Source: Diphasiastrum complanatum (lineage: Eukaryota; Streptophyta; Lycopodiopsida; Lycopodiales; Lycopodiaceae). From it: a DNA stretch of 64,000 nucleotides. Shown here in pieces: positions 1 through 10,980 of the stretch. The stretch is taken from contig CM055095.1 in the NCBI GenBank assembly GCA_029204225.1, positions 75,657,672-75,721,671 on the forward strand. The letters run 5' to 3'. How positions within the stretch are numbered: position 1 is the stretch's first letter; every line of letters begins with the position of its first letter. The position numbers and the translations under genes are program-made. The notes below the pieces were generated by a model. The model did no database searches. It saw nothing but the letters and a program-made list of their open reading frames with translations, and was not told where the DNA came from.

Positions 1-600
1 TGCATTTTCAACTTAGAGATAAGCTTTATAAAGTTAATAAGGCCTAAGAATAGTGGATTTACTATTTTTGGCAACTTAGGCAAGTTGGTAAGTTGAATTT
101 ATACCTACTCTAATTGGTTAGTAGAGATGCATTGAATCTAGTGATGTTAGATCTAGGGTTTGGAAGAGATCTAGAAACTTTCACAAGTTGATAAACTTGG
201 GCAATATGATCTAAATAGGGCAAGAGGCTATTGTGAATAGGAGATGAGCGTGGGGGGAATTCATCTCTCATTCATTCTTATGGAAGATATCTCTTTGGGT
301 TTCTAGATCCATTTTTTGCATCTTTGTGTTGATATAGTGAAATTTGTGTGTAGAATGCTATTTTTCTTATGTGTATGAGTTCCCATGCATGAGTACTATT
401 GTTGTACGACTATTGTATGGAATGGAATAGTAAATTAACTTACATAAGTGATTTTGACAAGTTCTTATTGAGTTTACATCTTCTATGTGTAGTAGATGCA
501 AGATTTCTACATTGCTAATGATGTTAGATGTGCTCTCCATATTAGCCAAAGATCAAAGGGCATAAATGGATCTTTGTGATCCGATTTTTTAATATCATCT
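1..600 (+). repeat. Diverged copia LTR fragment (left edge of window)
   Basis: No coding frame is convincing here. The order of short matches follows the LTR at 40965-41606: an 'acttagagataa' block, a 'cattgaatctag' block, 'gggtttggaag', 'tgtgtagaatgct', a 'gtacgac' block and a final 'ccaaagatca..ggatc' block occur in the same order with similar spacing. I infer an old member of the same LTR family, probably a solo LTR or the end of an element lying outside the window. No TSD can be checked because the left end is cut off. Confidence 0.4.
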
Positions 601-3300
601 TCCATCTACTAGAAGATGGAATTTTTAAGGAAATCACAATGAAGGGTGTTGGGATTTATAATGAATATGTTCCAATGATATGTCAAATCACCACGACTTT
701 GCAAGGTGCATCGAAAGATATCTCCATGGCTCAAAAAGAAATTAGGAGGATCTAATTATGCCATATAGATTGGGGGTCGATCCTCACAATAATCTCCAAG
801 GTTGTGCATAGGACGTAATAGCTTCCTCAAAATATAGGTTGTGGGTATTTTTTTAAGGAAAGCATGGATCTATCCATTGGAGGGACCCGCTCCCTAAAAT
901 TTTATGTACACGTACACATCCATTTGATTTCATGTACACATGCTTGACTTCTCAAGTGGTGTGATGAAACGATTTTTTGTGGAAAGGGTAGGCCTATCTC
1001 CAATAGAGACTAGATTGGTGCCCAATGTTAGGTCAATGAGAGTGTCATATATGGTGATGGGGAGAAGAAGGCAATCCTTGTTAGATGAAATTGGAAATAG
1101 GGAAAGGAGTTATGAAGGGTGGCAAGGTTGCCAACTTGGGAGGGGTATAAAAAAAAAGCCCTAAGTATTCATGGGTAGTAAATATTGAGTTTGGAAAAAA
1201 CCTCATTTTGAAATGCCATACTAAAATAATTGCACATTATAAAAATGAGAGCAAAAAAAGTATCATTTCTTCTGCATGCTTAAGAGAAGTTGTGAAGCAT
1301 CATGCAAGAGGAGGAAAAGGGTGAGCATGGTTTGATAATATGCATAAAAAGCTTAACCAAAGTGGGAATGGCTAGTTGCAGGACCTCAAGGGCATGATAT
1401 ATGTAGACACTTGGTGAAAGTGAAGAACGTTGAGACTAGAAGGGATAAACAGGACAAACAAGTCTCAAATTGAACTTGTGATATAATCTTTTATAGACAT
1501 ATTCACAAACCAAATAAAATCCAAACGCTAGCGTAGTGGATCTCCAAGACTTAATCTTTTTTCTAATAAACTCTTCATCACATGTGTACTCATTCAAATT
1601 AACTATTGTCTTTTTTCATATTGCTATATCAAATGTCTTTAATGTTAAGCTAGGCATGAAAAAGATGATCTTAGTGCAACAGAGTTTGTGTTAGTGACAA
1701 CACATTGGCACTTGTAGTGCTTGACTCCTTTAAGTTTGCATGTCACTTCAAGTAGCTTTCCAACTATTCTTATTCTTTTTCTAGAGCTTCCATTTGCTCT
1801 ATTGTCTTCTCATTAATTATTGTCGTCAATGTCTTATGGTTGTACTTCTTATTTTAAAGTGCATCATGTAAGGGTCCCTCTAACTTATGTTAATATTTTT
1901 TTTCTTTTACCATTAATTCATTCATCTCCTTGTAAGATTATGCTAGCTATGTTTTGTTGGAACTCAAAGTTTCACTCCAATTATTTGTTAGTTGCTTGAT
2001 ATGCCTTTAGGTATTCTTTTTTCTTTTCTTTCTTTTATTTTTTGTGATAATTCTTCAACTTAATTTTTCTTTATTCTCATCATCATCCATTTGAGTATTC
2101 ACATCATCCACCTATGTAGCTTTCTTTCTTAACTCATCTCTCTCTTCCATCTACTCATCTCTCTTAGATTCATTGATGGACTAGTCGACTTCTGGCCTAG
2201 TTAACAATGTTGGTTTTGGCTTTGGGCTTGTAACATTGCTTCACCTTCTAAATGGGTAAAAGTTCAAGTAAGACATGAAAAACATTGTTGCTAATTATCC
2301 AAGTGATGTGATAAATGTGATAATATGCTGGTGTGATGATGGTTGTAGTGGTGTTAGTGGATGTGATGGTTGTTGTAGTGGTGGAGACATGGTGCTATCT
2401 ATAGGCAATTTACAACAAGAAAGAGTTTCAACCCCAAAGAACCATCAAACAAAGAAACAACAAAAAGACTACTTGAAAAGATTGAATTCAATCCCTCAAT
2501 GATATCAATGATTATTAGTGCTATCATGATGACTATTTTTTTCAAAATATGGGTGACATATTTACAATCTTATTTTATGGTAATAACATTGTGGGAATAG
2601 GTAATGTTGCAGGTTACCTATTTGAAGATTCCCTTAAAAAACTTATCTTTCTTTTCTAATGCTTTTGAAAAGTGGGTCAAATATTGACACTTTATAGTTT
2701 ATTTGAGGCAAATTTATTGTATTTAACAAAAGTACAAAAATGTTGAGACTCCAAAAATTGAAATGCTATCAAGATATGCAATAAAAGAAATATGAGCTAA
2801 TTCACCAATGAGAGAATAATAATTTGAGCATTAAGTTCACAAAAAATTATGACAAAGTCTTAGCTTACAAATACAAAAAATTAAGATTTTCAATTATACT
2901 ATAAACGTATGAAAAATTAGTGTATGTATCTCAATGAAACAAACAAATGAAAAATGTGTAAAATGAGTATGATTATAAGTTTTAATAGAAATACTTCAAG
3001 TTCAATCAGTCCACTACTATTCAAGTGGATAGAATGTTCAAATGGATAGGCTCCAATTGGTTTTTGATGTCCAATCAGACTACAAGGTGCAAATTAAAGG
3101 TCCAATCATGTTTAGAGATCATCACATGCTTTCTAGGAACTTGAGCTACCACTATATGGATGTAAGCTCTCATTGTACTTTTAACACTTTTGAGAGATAG
3201 AATGGTTTTTGTGTCAAAATCTCGTGTATTCTCTCTTTAATGGGTCAATCTGTTGTACCCTTGCAAGCAGTTCAGAGGGCACCTCATCTTGAAATTCTAT
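601..3300. other. Unassigned AT-rich stretch
   Basis: About 2.7 kb without a supported gene. Only short, low-complexity open frames are present, such as a 75-codon Gly/Cys/Ser-rich frame at 2275-2502, and none shows a recognisable domain. Pyrimidine-rich and AT-rich runs are common from 1800 to 2150. The sequence is consistent with decayed repeat DNA, and I see no LTR, primer site or polymerase motif in it. Confidence 0.4.
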
Positions 3301-3329
3301 AATATGATGGATCAACATATAAAATCATA

Positions 3330-3848
3330 TTTCTCCAGATCTACAAACAAGCATGCGAGATCTATGGCGAACAGACTCCAGCGGAAAAATGAAAGTTATT
3401 CCCAATGTCACGTGCTTTAAACCAAGAAAGTTTCTAGAAGATCCATTTATCGCATTAATCAAAGTCAAGATGGAAAAATGAGAAAGGGTCTGGGACTATA
3501 TTGAATGAGTCAAGCATCTACGATCCGAAGGCAACACAGTCCTGACTCTCGATCCTGCAGTGATTATGTGGTTCCTCGTGGAATTACCACAAAGCATCAA
3601 AAGAGAACTCAAACGTCGGGAGCAGTGTGCCACATTGTAGGAAGCCATGGAAGATGCTATTGGAGAGGAGGATGAAGGCTTAGACGATGGCTCATATTCA
3701 ACAACCCATCATACAACTCCCTCGGTAGCATCAACTTCCAATGCTTCCAATATATCAACTAATCTGTTGATGGAACAAATGACTAAACTACACAAACAAT
3801 AGATTAAACTATTGATGACCCAATTTGATAAAAAATTGAAGGCCTTAC
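3330..3848 (+). pseudogene. Gypsy-1 gag, 5' part, split by Copia-1
   Basis: In the frame containing GTC TGG GAC at about 3489, the translation resembles a Ty3/gypsy gag capsid region (VWDYIE, LTLDPAVIMWFLVELPQSIK, then a Lys/Gln-rich segment ending QFDKKLKAL). In-frame stops interrupt it at an apparent Trp codon, an Arg codon and two Gln codons. The frame runs directly into the Copia-1 target site. Removing Copia-1 and one CTTAC copy joins it to the sequence at 9715, where a zinc-finger-like segment follows. Gag binds the element RNA and forms particles; this copy cannot make an intact protein. The family call rests on motif resemblance and on the similar gag at 30.9 kb. Confidence 0.7.
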
Positions 3849-4501
3849 TGTGAAAAATTGTCAACTAGTAGTATTTTCCTAACTTGAGATTTTGTAGGCC
3901 TATGGCCAAATAAAAGTTAGAGATAGGTTCATACATGTATGTAGAGGCCCAAAGTATGTGTACACTACTTTTGAGGTCACATTAATTAGAGGAGGTCGAG
4001 TGTGGAGCTCTTCTATTGGCTCATAATTTGGTGCATTCCTATTTGACCAAATTTCTAGGTATATGGGTGAATCCTATTGGACCCCAATTTTAGCCTATCA
4101 TAAGACAAGTGGCCAAGAGGCACTATGGCTGCTATAAATAGCCATCTCCACGAGTATGTACACATCTCATTTTCATTCTATTGAATGAATGTTATGCTCT
4201 TTGAAGATCCATCTTCTTCTCTCTCACTTTTTTGTTCATATCTTGCATTCTAGCCACTAGAATTGTGATTTCTTTGTTGCTATGGCTTCACACGTGTGAA
4301 ATGCAGGTTGTAGGCTCTGAAGTACGGACAGGGACAGCAAGTTTCTGTTTGTGGAAGCTTATGATCAGATCTTGATGTTTAGTTGATGTTTAGTATGCTT
4401 AACATCACAATTTCTATCATTTTTTCAATCTAGATGTGCATAACTTCCATGGCCAAGATCTTTATGAAACTTTAGCATCTTTTGGATCTGAGTTTTTCAC
4501 A
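3849..4501 (+). repeat. Copia-1 5' LTR
   Basis: 653 bp from TGTG to CACA, identical by eye to 9057-9709. A TATA box, TATAAATA, lies at 4133-4140 and probably sets the U3/R boundary about 25-35 bp downstream. The 14-bp palindrome TTCACACGTGTGAA sits at 4287-4300, about 150 bp after the TATA box. Confidence 0.95.
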
Positions 4502-4513
4502 TGGTATCAGAGC
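4502..4513 (+). promoter_or_regulatory. Copia-1 primer binding site
   Basis: TGGTATCAGAGC begins at the first base after the 5' LTR. This is the usual plant copia site complementary to the 3' end of initiator methionine tRNA, from which minus-strand DNA synthesis is primed. Confidence 0.95.
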
Positions 4514-5110
4514 ATTAGGCGGCCAAATGTGCAGGTTTTGCCAGATTTAGAAGAGATTTGTGGGCGAGTTTGCTTTTGTAGCATTCCAATCAAGTTTCTA
4601 GCTAAAAATCTTGTTGATTTATGTGTAGAAATTGGATCTTTGTGATCAAAACATCATTTGTATGCATTTCAATTGAAGTAGGGCGAATTCCCTCTGTACT
4701 TATCAGAATAAGGAGACAAAATTTGTTTTGGAAAGAGGGAGATGCAAGATCCAACAAGATCCTATTAGTTTTCCATTCTAGCATATAGTTTTTTGATTCA
4801 ATTTCTTGCTTCTTCATGTCAAAAACTTCAAAATTGATGTAACCCTCTGATTTTCAGTTTGCTGAATGATTCAAGAGTGTATTTCAATCTTAGGAGTGAG
4901 GGAAAAGCAAGTATATTGAGGTTTGGTCTTGGTTTGATCAAGAAATCATAAAACTAGTGGCTAAAATTGAGGAAAAAGTGAGGAAAAGAGAGAAAAAGTA
5001 AGGTTTTAGGTTCCAAATCTTTGTGATTTCTTCTTGTGTTTCATTTGTTGATTCAAGAGAGTGCTTAGTGCATTGGAACAGGTCAAAGATCAGAGATCAA
5101 TCATTGCAAC
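4514..5110 (+). other. Copia-1 untranslated leader
   Basis: Roughly 600 bp between the primer site and the gag start codon, with only short open frames. It would hold any packaging or dimerisation signal of the genomic RNA. I see no convincing individual structure. Confidence 0.7.
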
Positions 5111-8100
5111 ATGGCTACAAATGGAGGCTACATGTTGGAAAGCAATGATAGGCTTACCTCCCTCAACTATTCTACTTGGAAAGTAAGGATGGAGTCTTTG
5201 CTTGAGATGAATGAGTTGATGGATATTGTTGTAGGTGTGGAGGAGAGACCTTTGGCACCTCAAGAACAATTGAGGTATGACAAGAGGGCAAAGAAAGCCC
5301 TTCACATGATCAAGATGAATGTGACAAATGAGCTTATCAAAGAGGTTGGTAAGTGCACATCATCTAGTGAAGCTTGGGAAGCCTTGAAGAAGGTTTATGA
5401 ATCCAAGTCTACTTCTAGAGTGTTGACTTTAAGAAGGCAAATCTTTTCTTGTATGCAAAAGAAGAGTGAGAGTGGACATGCTTTTGTTTTGAGAGTTAAA
5501 GCATTGAATGATGAGTTAGCATGCATTAATGATGGCATAAATAATGAGGAGCTTGTTCAAGTGATTCTCAATGGCTTGTTGGATGATCATGCTAATCTTG
5601 TTCAAAGTTATGCTATCCAAAAATGTTTACCAAGTGTTGGAGACTTGCAAGAGGTCTTGTTGGCTGAAGAATTCAGGTTGCAAGCAAGAGTGGGAGCATC
5701 TTCTACATCTCAAGGAGGAGAAGAGGAGGCAATGTTCTCTAAAGGCAAGTTCAAGGGCAAAGGTAAAAGCAATTGGTCTAAAGGGCAAGACCAAGGTGAG
5801 CACTCTACTTTTGGCAAAAAGAAGGATAGATCTAAGCTAAAATGTTTCTATTGTGGAGTCAAAGGGCATTTTGCTAGTGATTGTTTCAAGAAAAAGAGGG
5901 ATCAAGGGGAAAAGCAAACCAATCTAACTATTGATGAGGGTGGGGATGAGCTTCTTTCAAATGATGCTTTTGTTATGTCATCTTGCTTGTTGGCTAATCA
6001 TGGAGACATTGATCCTTGGTGGATTGATAGTGGAGCCACTTCTCATATGACATATCATAAAGAGTATTTTTCATCTTTAATGGCATTTGATGGTGATAGG
6101 AAGGTAATCTATACCGCAAATGATGGTGAGTGTGCAATCAAGGGGATTGGCACAATTCCTATTTCACTTTCTACAAATAGGAATATAGAATTGAAAGATG
6201 TTTTGCTCATTCCATCCATTACCAAGAACTTACTTAGTGTAAGCCAAATGCTTGACAAAGGATTCAAAGTTGAGTTTGATGGTGATGCTTGCTTGATCAA
6301 AAAGGGGTGTAGTATCATTGCAAAAGGGAAAAGGCAAGGGAAATTGTTCAAGCTTGATGCATGTGTTGTTGCTAACCAAGTTGGATGCATGGCAAATGAA
6401 CAAATGTCAATTCAAGAGGTATGGCATAAAAGGATGGGACATCTCAACTACAAGGCCTTGGAGGTAATAGCCAAAAAGGAGGTAGTAAGGGGACTTCCCA
6501 AGTCTCTTACTTGCTTGAATCATGTTTGTGAAGAATGTGCTTTGTCTAAATCACATAGATTGCCATATACTAGATCTATATCTAGATCTAAGATGCCTTT
6601 TTCTCTCTTGCATTCGGATATTCATGGTGTTACTACAATTAGCAATGGAGGTGCTAAGATGTATGTAACTTTCATTGATGATTTTAGTAGATTTTGTTGG
6701 GTTTATCTACTAAAGAGCAAGGATGAGGTGTTTGATGTGTTTGTCAAGTTCAAAGTTGCTATTGAGACTCAATTTACAACCAAAATCAAATGCTTGAGGA
6801 GCGACAATGGTGGTGAATACATTTCTAACAAATTCAAAGCCTTTTGCGATGAGCATGGGATCAAGAGGGAGTACACATGTCCAAGAACACCACAACAAAA
6901 TGGAGTGGCCGAGAGGAAGAATAGAACCTTGTGTGAGAGTGCAAAGGCAATGAGATTGAATGCTAATCTTCCTAAACCTTTTTGGAGTGATGCTTTGTTG
7001 TGTGCAAATTTCCTTTGCAATAGATGGCCAAGTGTTGTATTGGAAGGAAAAACCCCTTTTGAAGCTTTGTTTGGTATGAAGCCTAATGTCAAGTTTCTAA
7101 GAACTTTTGGATGCATTTGCTACTTCAACATTACTCTTGATGATAGAACTAAGGAGGATCCATCTTCAAGAAAGGGCATTTTTGTTGGTTATAGTGAAGT
7201 AAGCAAAGCATATAGGATTTATGTTCCTTCAATCAAGAAAGTGTTCACAAGTAGGGATGTCATTTTTGATGAAAGTAACATTCCAAAAGTTGTTTCAAGT
7301 GATGATGGTGTTGTTGCAACTAATGTGCTTGATGACAATGGAGTTGATGACACATTGGATGTGGATGTTGAAGAAGCCTCTTCAAGTCAAATTCCAAGGA
7401 GAACTCCAAGGCATAAAGTGAAACCCTCAAGGCTCACTTATGATGGCAAAGGTAAGCAAGTGGTGGATGGATCCAACTATGCTTTCCTAACTTCTTTTGA
7501 TGTACCTTCATGTGTAGATGAAGCAAGGCAAAAAGAGGAATGGATCCAAGCAATGGATCTTGAGTTTGAAGCACTTATGAAGAACAACACATGGAGATTG
7601 GTGGAGCTTCCAAAGGGCAAAAGTGCAATTGGATGCAAATGGATCTTCAAGGTAAAGACAAATCAAGATGGATCTATCAACAAGTTGAAGGCAAGGTTGG
7701 TGGCTAAAGGTTATGCTCAAGAGCATGGCATTGACTATGAGGAAACCTTTGCACCCGTGGCAAAGATGGTGAGCATAAGAGTAATCATTTCCCTTGCAAC
7801 TCTTTATGGATGGGATCTTTGGCAATTAGACATTTCTAATGCTTTCTTGAATGGTGATCTTGAAGAGGAAGTCTACATGGAGCAACCCGAGAGCTATGTT
7901 TCTCATAGCAAGCCTAATCATGTGTGTTTTCTACAAAAAAGTTTGTATGGTCTTAAGCAAGCACCAAGGAGTTGGTATGCTAGGCTTAACTCTTTTCTAC
8001 TTTCTCAAAACTTCACTATGAGTGAGTATGATCATTCACTTTACTTTAGAATTAGTGCTAATGATGTTACAATCCTTCTAATTTATGTGGATGACATTAT

Positions 8101-9061
8101 TTTAAGTGGAGGGAACAAGGAAGATATAGAAGATATCAAGAAAGCACTAAAAAAGGAATTTGAAGTGCATGATCTTGGTCTTTTGAGCTATATCTTAGGA
8201 ATAGAAGTAATTAGAACTTCTCAAATCACTTTTATTTCACAAGAGAAGTATGCTATTTCTATTCTCAATAGATTTCATATGGTAGATGCAAATCCTATTG
8301 ATACACCTATGGAATCACATGTAAAGCTAACTATAAGAGGTAATGAAAGATCCTTCGAGGACATTACTCTCTATAGGAAGCTAATAGGTTCTCTTATATA
8401 TCTAACCATCACAAGACCTGATTTATCTTATTGTGTTGGTAGATTAAGCCAATTCATGCAAGATCCTAGCATAGAACATTGGAAACTAGGAAAGAGGATC
8501 TTGAGATACATCTCGGGAACAAAAGATTTTGGCATTGTTTATAGAGGATCATCACCTAACTTATTTGGTTTTTCAGATTCAGATTTTGCAGGAGATCTTA
8601 TGGATAGAAAATCCATAAATGCACATGCTATTTTCATAGGTGATGGAGCTATCTCATGGATGTCGAAGAAACAAGCAACTATATCACTTTCTTCTAGTGA
8701 GGCCGAGTACAAAGCTTTGACATCATGCACAAAGGAGATGGTGTGGATCAAGAGGATGATTATGGAGCTTCATTTGCTGGATTTTTCAGAGAGTCCAATC
8801 ATCTTTTGTGACAACCTTTCAGCCCAAAGTCTAGCAAGCAATCCGGTTTTCCATGCAAGGAGCAAACATATCGAGGTGGCTTACCATTTTGTGAGAGAAC
8901 AAGTGTTGGCAAAAGAGATCAAGCTTGAACATGTCCCATCAAAGGAATGTGTGGCTGATATCTTTACCAAAGCATTGGGAAAGGACTTATTTTTCAAGCA
9001 TAGAACAAGTCTTGGTGTACTTTCTAAATCTATGCTAAAACTAGTTGAAGAGGGAGTGTGA
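5111..9061 (+). CDS. Copia-1 gag-pol polyprotein, intact frame
   Basis: 1316 codons without a stop. Domains in order: gag (residues about 1-290) with a CCHC zinc knuckle CFYCGVKGHFASDC at 245-258; aspartic protease with DSGA, catalytic D306; integrase with a zinc-binding His/Cys region near 438-475 and catalytic D503, D565 and E601 (35 residues between the last two); reverse transcriptase with YVDD at 992-995; RNase H from about 1150. All catalytic residues I looked for are present, so the element may be autonomous. Gag and pol are fused in one frame, as is usual for copia. The ATG at 5111 is chosen because it starts the conserved gag N-terminus also seen in Copia-2 and Copia-6. The stop TGA lies inside the first five bases of the 3' LTR, so the purine tract is coding. 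Confidence 0.95.
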   Translation: MATNGGYMLESNDRLTSLNYSTWKVRMESLLEMNELMDIVVGVEERPLAPQEQLRYDKRAKKALHMIKMNVTNELIKEVGKCTSSSEAWEALKKVYESKSTSRVLTLRRQIFSCMQKKSESGHAFVLRVKALNDELACINDGINNEELVQVILNGLLDDHANLVQSYAIQKCLPSVGDLQEVLLAEEFRLQARVGASSTSQGGEEEAMFSKGKFKGKGKSNWSKGQDQGEHSTFGKKKDRSKLKCFYCGVKGHFASDCFKKKRDQGEKQTNLTIDEGGDELLSNDAFVMSSCLLANHGDIDPWWIDSGATSHMTYHKEYFSSLMAFDGDRKVIYTANDGECAIKGIGTIPISLSTNRNIELKDVLLIPSITKNLLSVSQMLDKGFKVEFDGDACLIKKGCSIIAKGKRQGKLFKLDACVVANQVGCMANEQMSIQEVWHKRMGHLNYKALEVIAKKEVVRGLPKSLTCLNHVCEECALSKSHRLPYTRSISRSKMPFSLLHSDIHGVTTISNGGAKMYVTFIDDFSRFCWVYLLKSKDEVFDVFVKFKVAIETQFTTKIKCLRSDNGGEYISNKFKAFCDEHGIKREYTCPRTPQQNGVAERKNRTLCESAKAMRLNANLPKPFWSDALLCANFLCNRWPSVVLEGKTPFEALFGMKPNVKFLRTFGCICYFNITLDDRTKEDPSSRKGIFVGYSEVSKAYRIYVPSIKKVFTSRDVIFDESNIPKVVSSDDGVVATNVLDDNGVDDTLDVDVEEASSSQIPRRTPRHKVKPSRLTYDGKGKQVVDGSNYAFLTSFDVPSCVDEARQKEEWIQAMDLEFEALMKNNTWRLVELPKGKSAIGCKWIFKVKTNQDGSINKLKARLVAKGYAQEHGIDYEETFAPVAKMVSIRVIISLATLYGWDLWQLDISNAFLNGDLEEEVYMEQPESYVSHSKPNHVCFLQKSLYGLKQAPRSWYARLNSFLLSQNFTMSEYDHSLYFRISANDVTILLIYVDDIILSGGNKEDIEDIKKALKKEFEVHDLGLLSYILGIEVIRTSQITFISQEKYAISILNRFHMVDANPIDTPMESHVKLTIRGNERSFEDITLYRKLIGSLIYLTITRPDLSYCVGRLSQFMQDPSIEHWKLGKRILRYISGTKDFGIVYRGSSPNLFGFSDSDFAGDLMDRKSINAHAIFIGDGAISWMSKKQATISLSSSEAEYKALTSCTKEMVWIKRMIMELHLLDFSESPIIFCDNLSAQSLASNPVFHARSKHIEVAYHFVREQVLAKEIKLEHVPSKECVADIFTKALGKDLFFKHRTSLGVLSKSMLKLVEEGV

Positions 9062-9709
9062 AAAATTGTCAACTAGTAGTATTTTCCTAACTTGAGATTT
9101 TGTAGGCCTATGGCCAAATAAAAGTTAGAGATAGGTTCATACATGTATGTAGAGGCCCAAAGTATGTGTACACTACTTTTGAGGTCACATTAATTAGAGG
9201 AGGTCGAGTGTGGAGCTCTTCTATTGGCTCATAATTTGGTGCATTCCTATTTGACCAAATTTCTAGGTATATGGGTGAATCCTATTGGACCCCAATTTTA
9301 GCCTATCATAAGACAAGTGGCCAAGAGGCACTATGGCTGCTATAAATAGCCATCTCCACGAGTATGTACACATCTCATTTTCATTCTATTGAATGAATGT
9401 TATGCTCTTTGAAGATCCATCTTCTTCTCTCTCACTTTTTTGTTCATATCTTGCATTCTAGCCACTAGAATTGTGATTTCTTTGTTGCTATGGCTTCACA
9501 CGTGTGAAATGCAGGTTGTAGGCTCTGAAGTACGGACAGGGACAGCAAGTTTCTGTTTGTGGAAGCTTATGATCAGATCTTGATGTTTAGTTGATGTTTA
9601 GTATGCTTAACATCACAATTTCTATCATTTTTTCAATCTAGATGTGCATAACTTCCATGGCCAAGATCTTTATGAAACTTTAGCATCTTTTGGATCTGAG
9701 TTTTTCACA
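9057..9709 (+). repeat. Copia-1 3' LTR
   Basis: 653 bp, identical by eye to the 5' LTR, preceded by the purine tract GAAGAGGGAG and followed by the second CTTAC TSD. The palindrome TTCACACGTGTGAA is at 9495-9508. Confidence 0.95.
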
Positions 9710-9714
9710 CTTAC

Positions 9715-10240
9715 AAGGAGCTGTAGCATCATCTTCTAATGCACAGATCAGAACCAATTACAGTATCCTCGAAGAGAAAATGCATGGTGTCCGATTTGTA
9801 CACAGAACCATACAACCAATGAGTGTCTAGTTTTGAAAAAAAAATCTCAAACTGACACAATAGTATTGCCACATGTGCAATGCATCATCACACGAAAAAA
9901 TGTTCTGCCCATTCAACCCCAAGATTATACAACAAAAGAGAAATCAGTACCAGACCTCTTATCCTTACCACTAAGGGGTACCGAATTTGGCATCACAGTT
10001 TGGAGTGCCAATGAATCAGCAATGCATGGCTTTACCTACACCACAAGGGCCAGCTAACAACCAAGTGGCCCATATAAACTTAACAACAGCAGAGCATGAG
10101 TTACCACCCCAACTTGAGCACAATAGTGGTATGGAATGGACGAGCCATATGTCAATCTGGCTATAAACAAATATTTTGGGGTCTTAGAATATTGTGAAGA
10201 AGGTCTCTGCAAAAATTGGTATGGAACTGAACAGTGAAAA
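9715..10240 (+). pseudogene. Gypsy-1 gag, 3' part with zinc-finger-like motif
   Basis: Continues the gag interrupted at 3848. Within about 60 bp a frame shift is needed, after which WCPICTQNHTTNEC is read, a Cys-Cys-His-Cys zinc knuckle variant closely resembling WCSICIGNHIVNKC in Gypsy-2 at 31.15 kb. The frame remains open to 10054, then needs another shift. Near 10150-10230 a further gag-like tail (NLAINKYFGVLEYCEEG) ends in a stop. Nucleocapsid knuckles bind element RNA; this copy is broken. Confidence 0.65.
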
Positions 10241-10980
10241 GTGCACTTCTCCTTATATGCCCTCTAGGTTTCCTATATATAAGCAGAAAATTTGAGTCAT
10301 TTGTCACTTCACACAACAAAGCTCTTGCCAATTTTCTAAGTGAATTTTCAACTGTCTTCGATTGTGACCAAACTTCACATGCCCTTTTGTCAGCACTCAT
10401 AACCACCTATTCCACTCTCATTTCCACCTAGTCCACCTCCATTCAGTCAAAATCCAACATTTCTCTCTTTTTCGAGTCATTTTCTCATTTTCTAAGCTTC
10501 TTTTCTTCTTTTTCATCCCAAGTCATTACCAGATCATCCCTTGTTCTTACCCTTTCCCTTCAAAACCTTAACCCAATCCATCATTGTCATGGCATCCTCT
10601 ACCAACCTAAAGAACTTAATGTTTCTACCCACAAAGCGCTTTTAGCTTGTGAGCCTTGTCCTGTAGAAATACACGCGATTTCTACACAGGCACCAACCGA
10701 CTCAACCGAAGTCATCAACGCCAGCCAAAGTCCCCGACACCAACGAGTTGCCAAGGCACCAATCTCAATCGAAGTCATCGATGACATCGAAGAGACAGCC
10801 GAAGTGGCCGAAGTCTCTGAAGACAATAAAGACAACAAAGGCAAACCAGTTCTAAAAGGCCGAAGTCCTCGAAGTGTCTGAAGTCAGCAAAGTGACTGAT
10901 GAGGACTCAACCCCAACTAAGTGCCAAGTCGAGACAATCCACGTCAAACGTCGAGTACGTCGACTTTGAGATCAAGGCTC
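10241..10980 (+). other. Promoter-like segment plus unrecognised broken ORF
   Basis: A TATA-like run (CTATATATAAG) lies near 10272. About 315 bp downstream, after pyrimidine-rich sequence, an ATG at 10589 opens a frame beginning MASSTNLKN. It stops after 18 codons, but a neighbouring frame from about 10660 to 10860 is open and acidic (VIDDIEETAEVAEVSEDN). I do not recognise the protein. It may be the start of a retroelement gene or a captured exon. It lies just before the LTR of copy A and could be part of that element's surroundings. Confidence 0.3.

Larger units (their letters stand above)
3849..9709 (+). mobile_element. Copia-1: full-length, apparently young LTR retrotransposon
   Basis: The element is 5861 bp: two 653-bp LTRs, a primer site directly after the 5' LTR, one long gag-pol frame, and a purine tract directly before the 3' LTR. 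It is flanked by a perfect 5-bp TSD, CTTAC, at 3844-3848 and 9710-9714. LTR ends are the perfect 9-bp inverted pair TGTGAAAAA/TTTTTCACA. Reading the two LTRs side by side, I found no difference, which implies a recent insertion. The gene order protease-integrase-RT-RNase H makes it Ty1/copia; a Tork/Tnt1-like lineage is a guess. It landed inside the Gypsy-1 gag. Confidence 0.95.

Noticed and set aside
940-1164. 74-codon frame as a small gene
   Set aside because: No domain, no upstream signal, and similar frames are expected by chance in this much DNA.
9833-10057. Independent small gene after Copia-1
   Set aside because: It continues the interrupted Gypsy-1 gag (zinc-knuckle region) and is not a separate gene.
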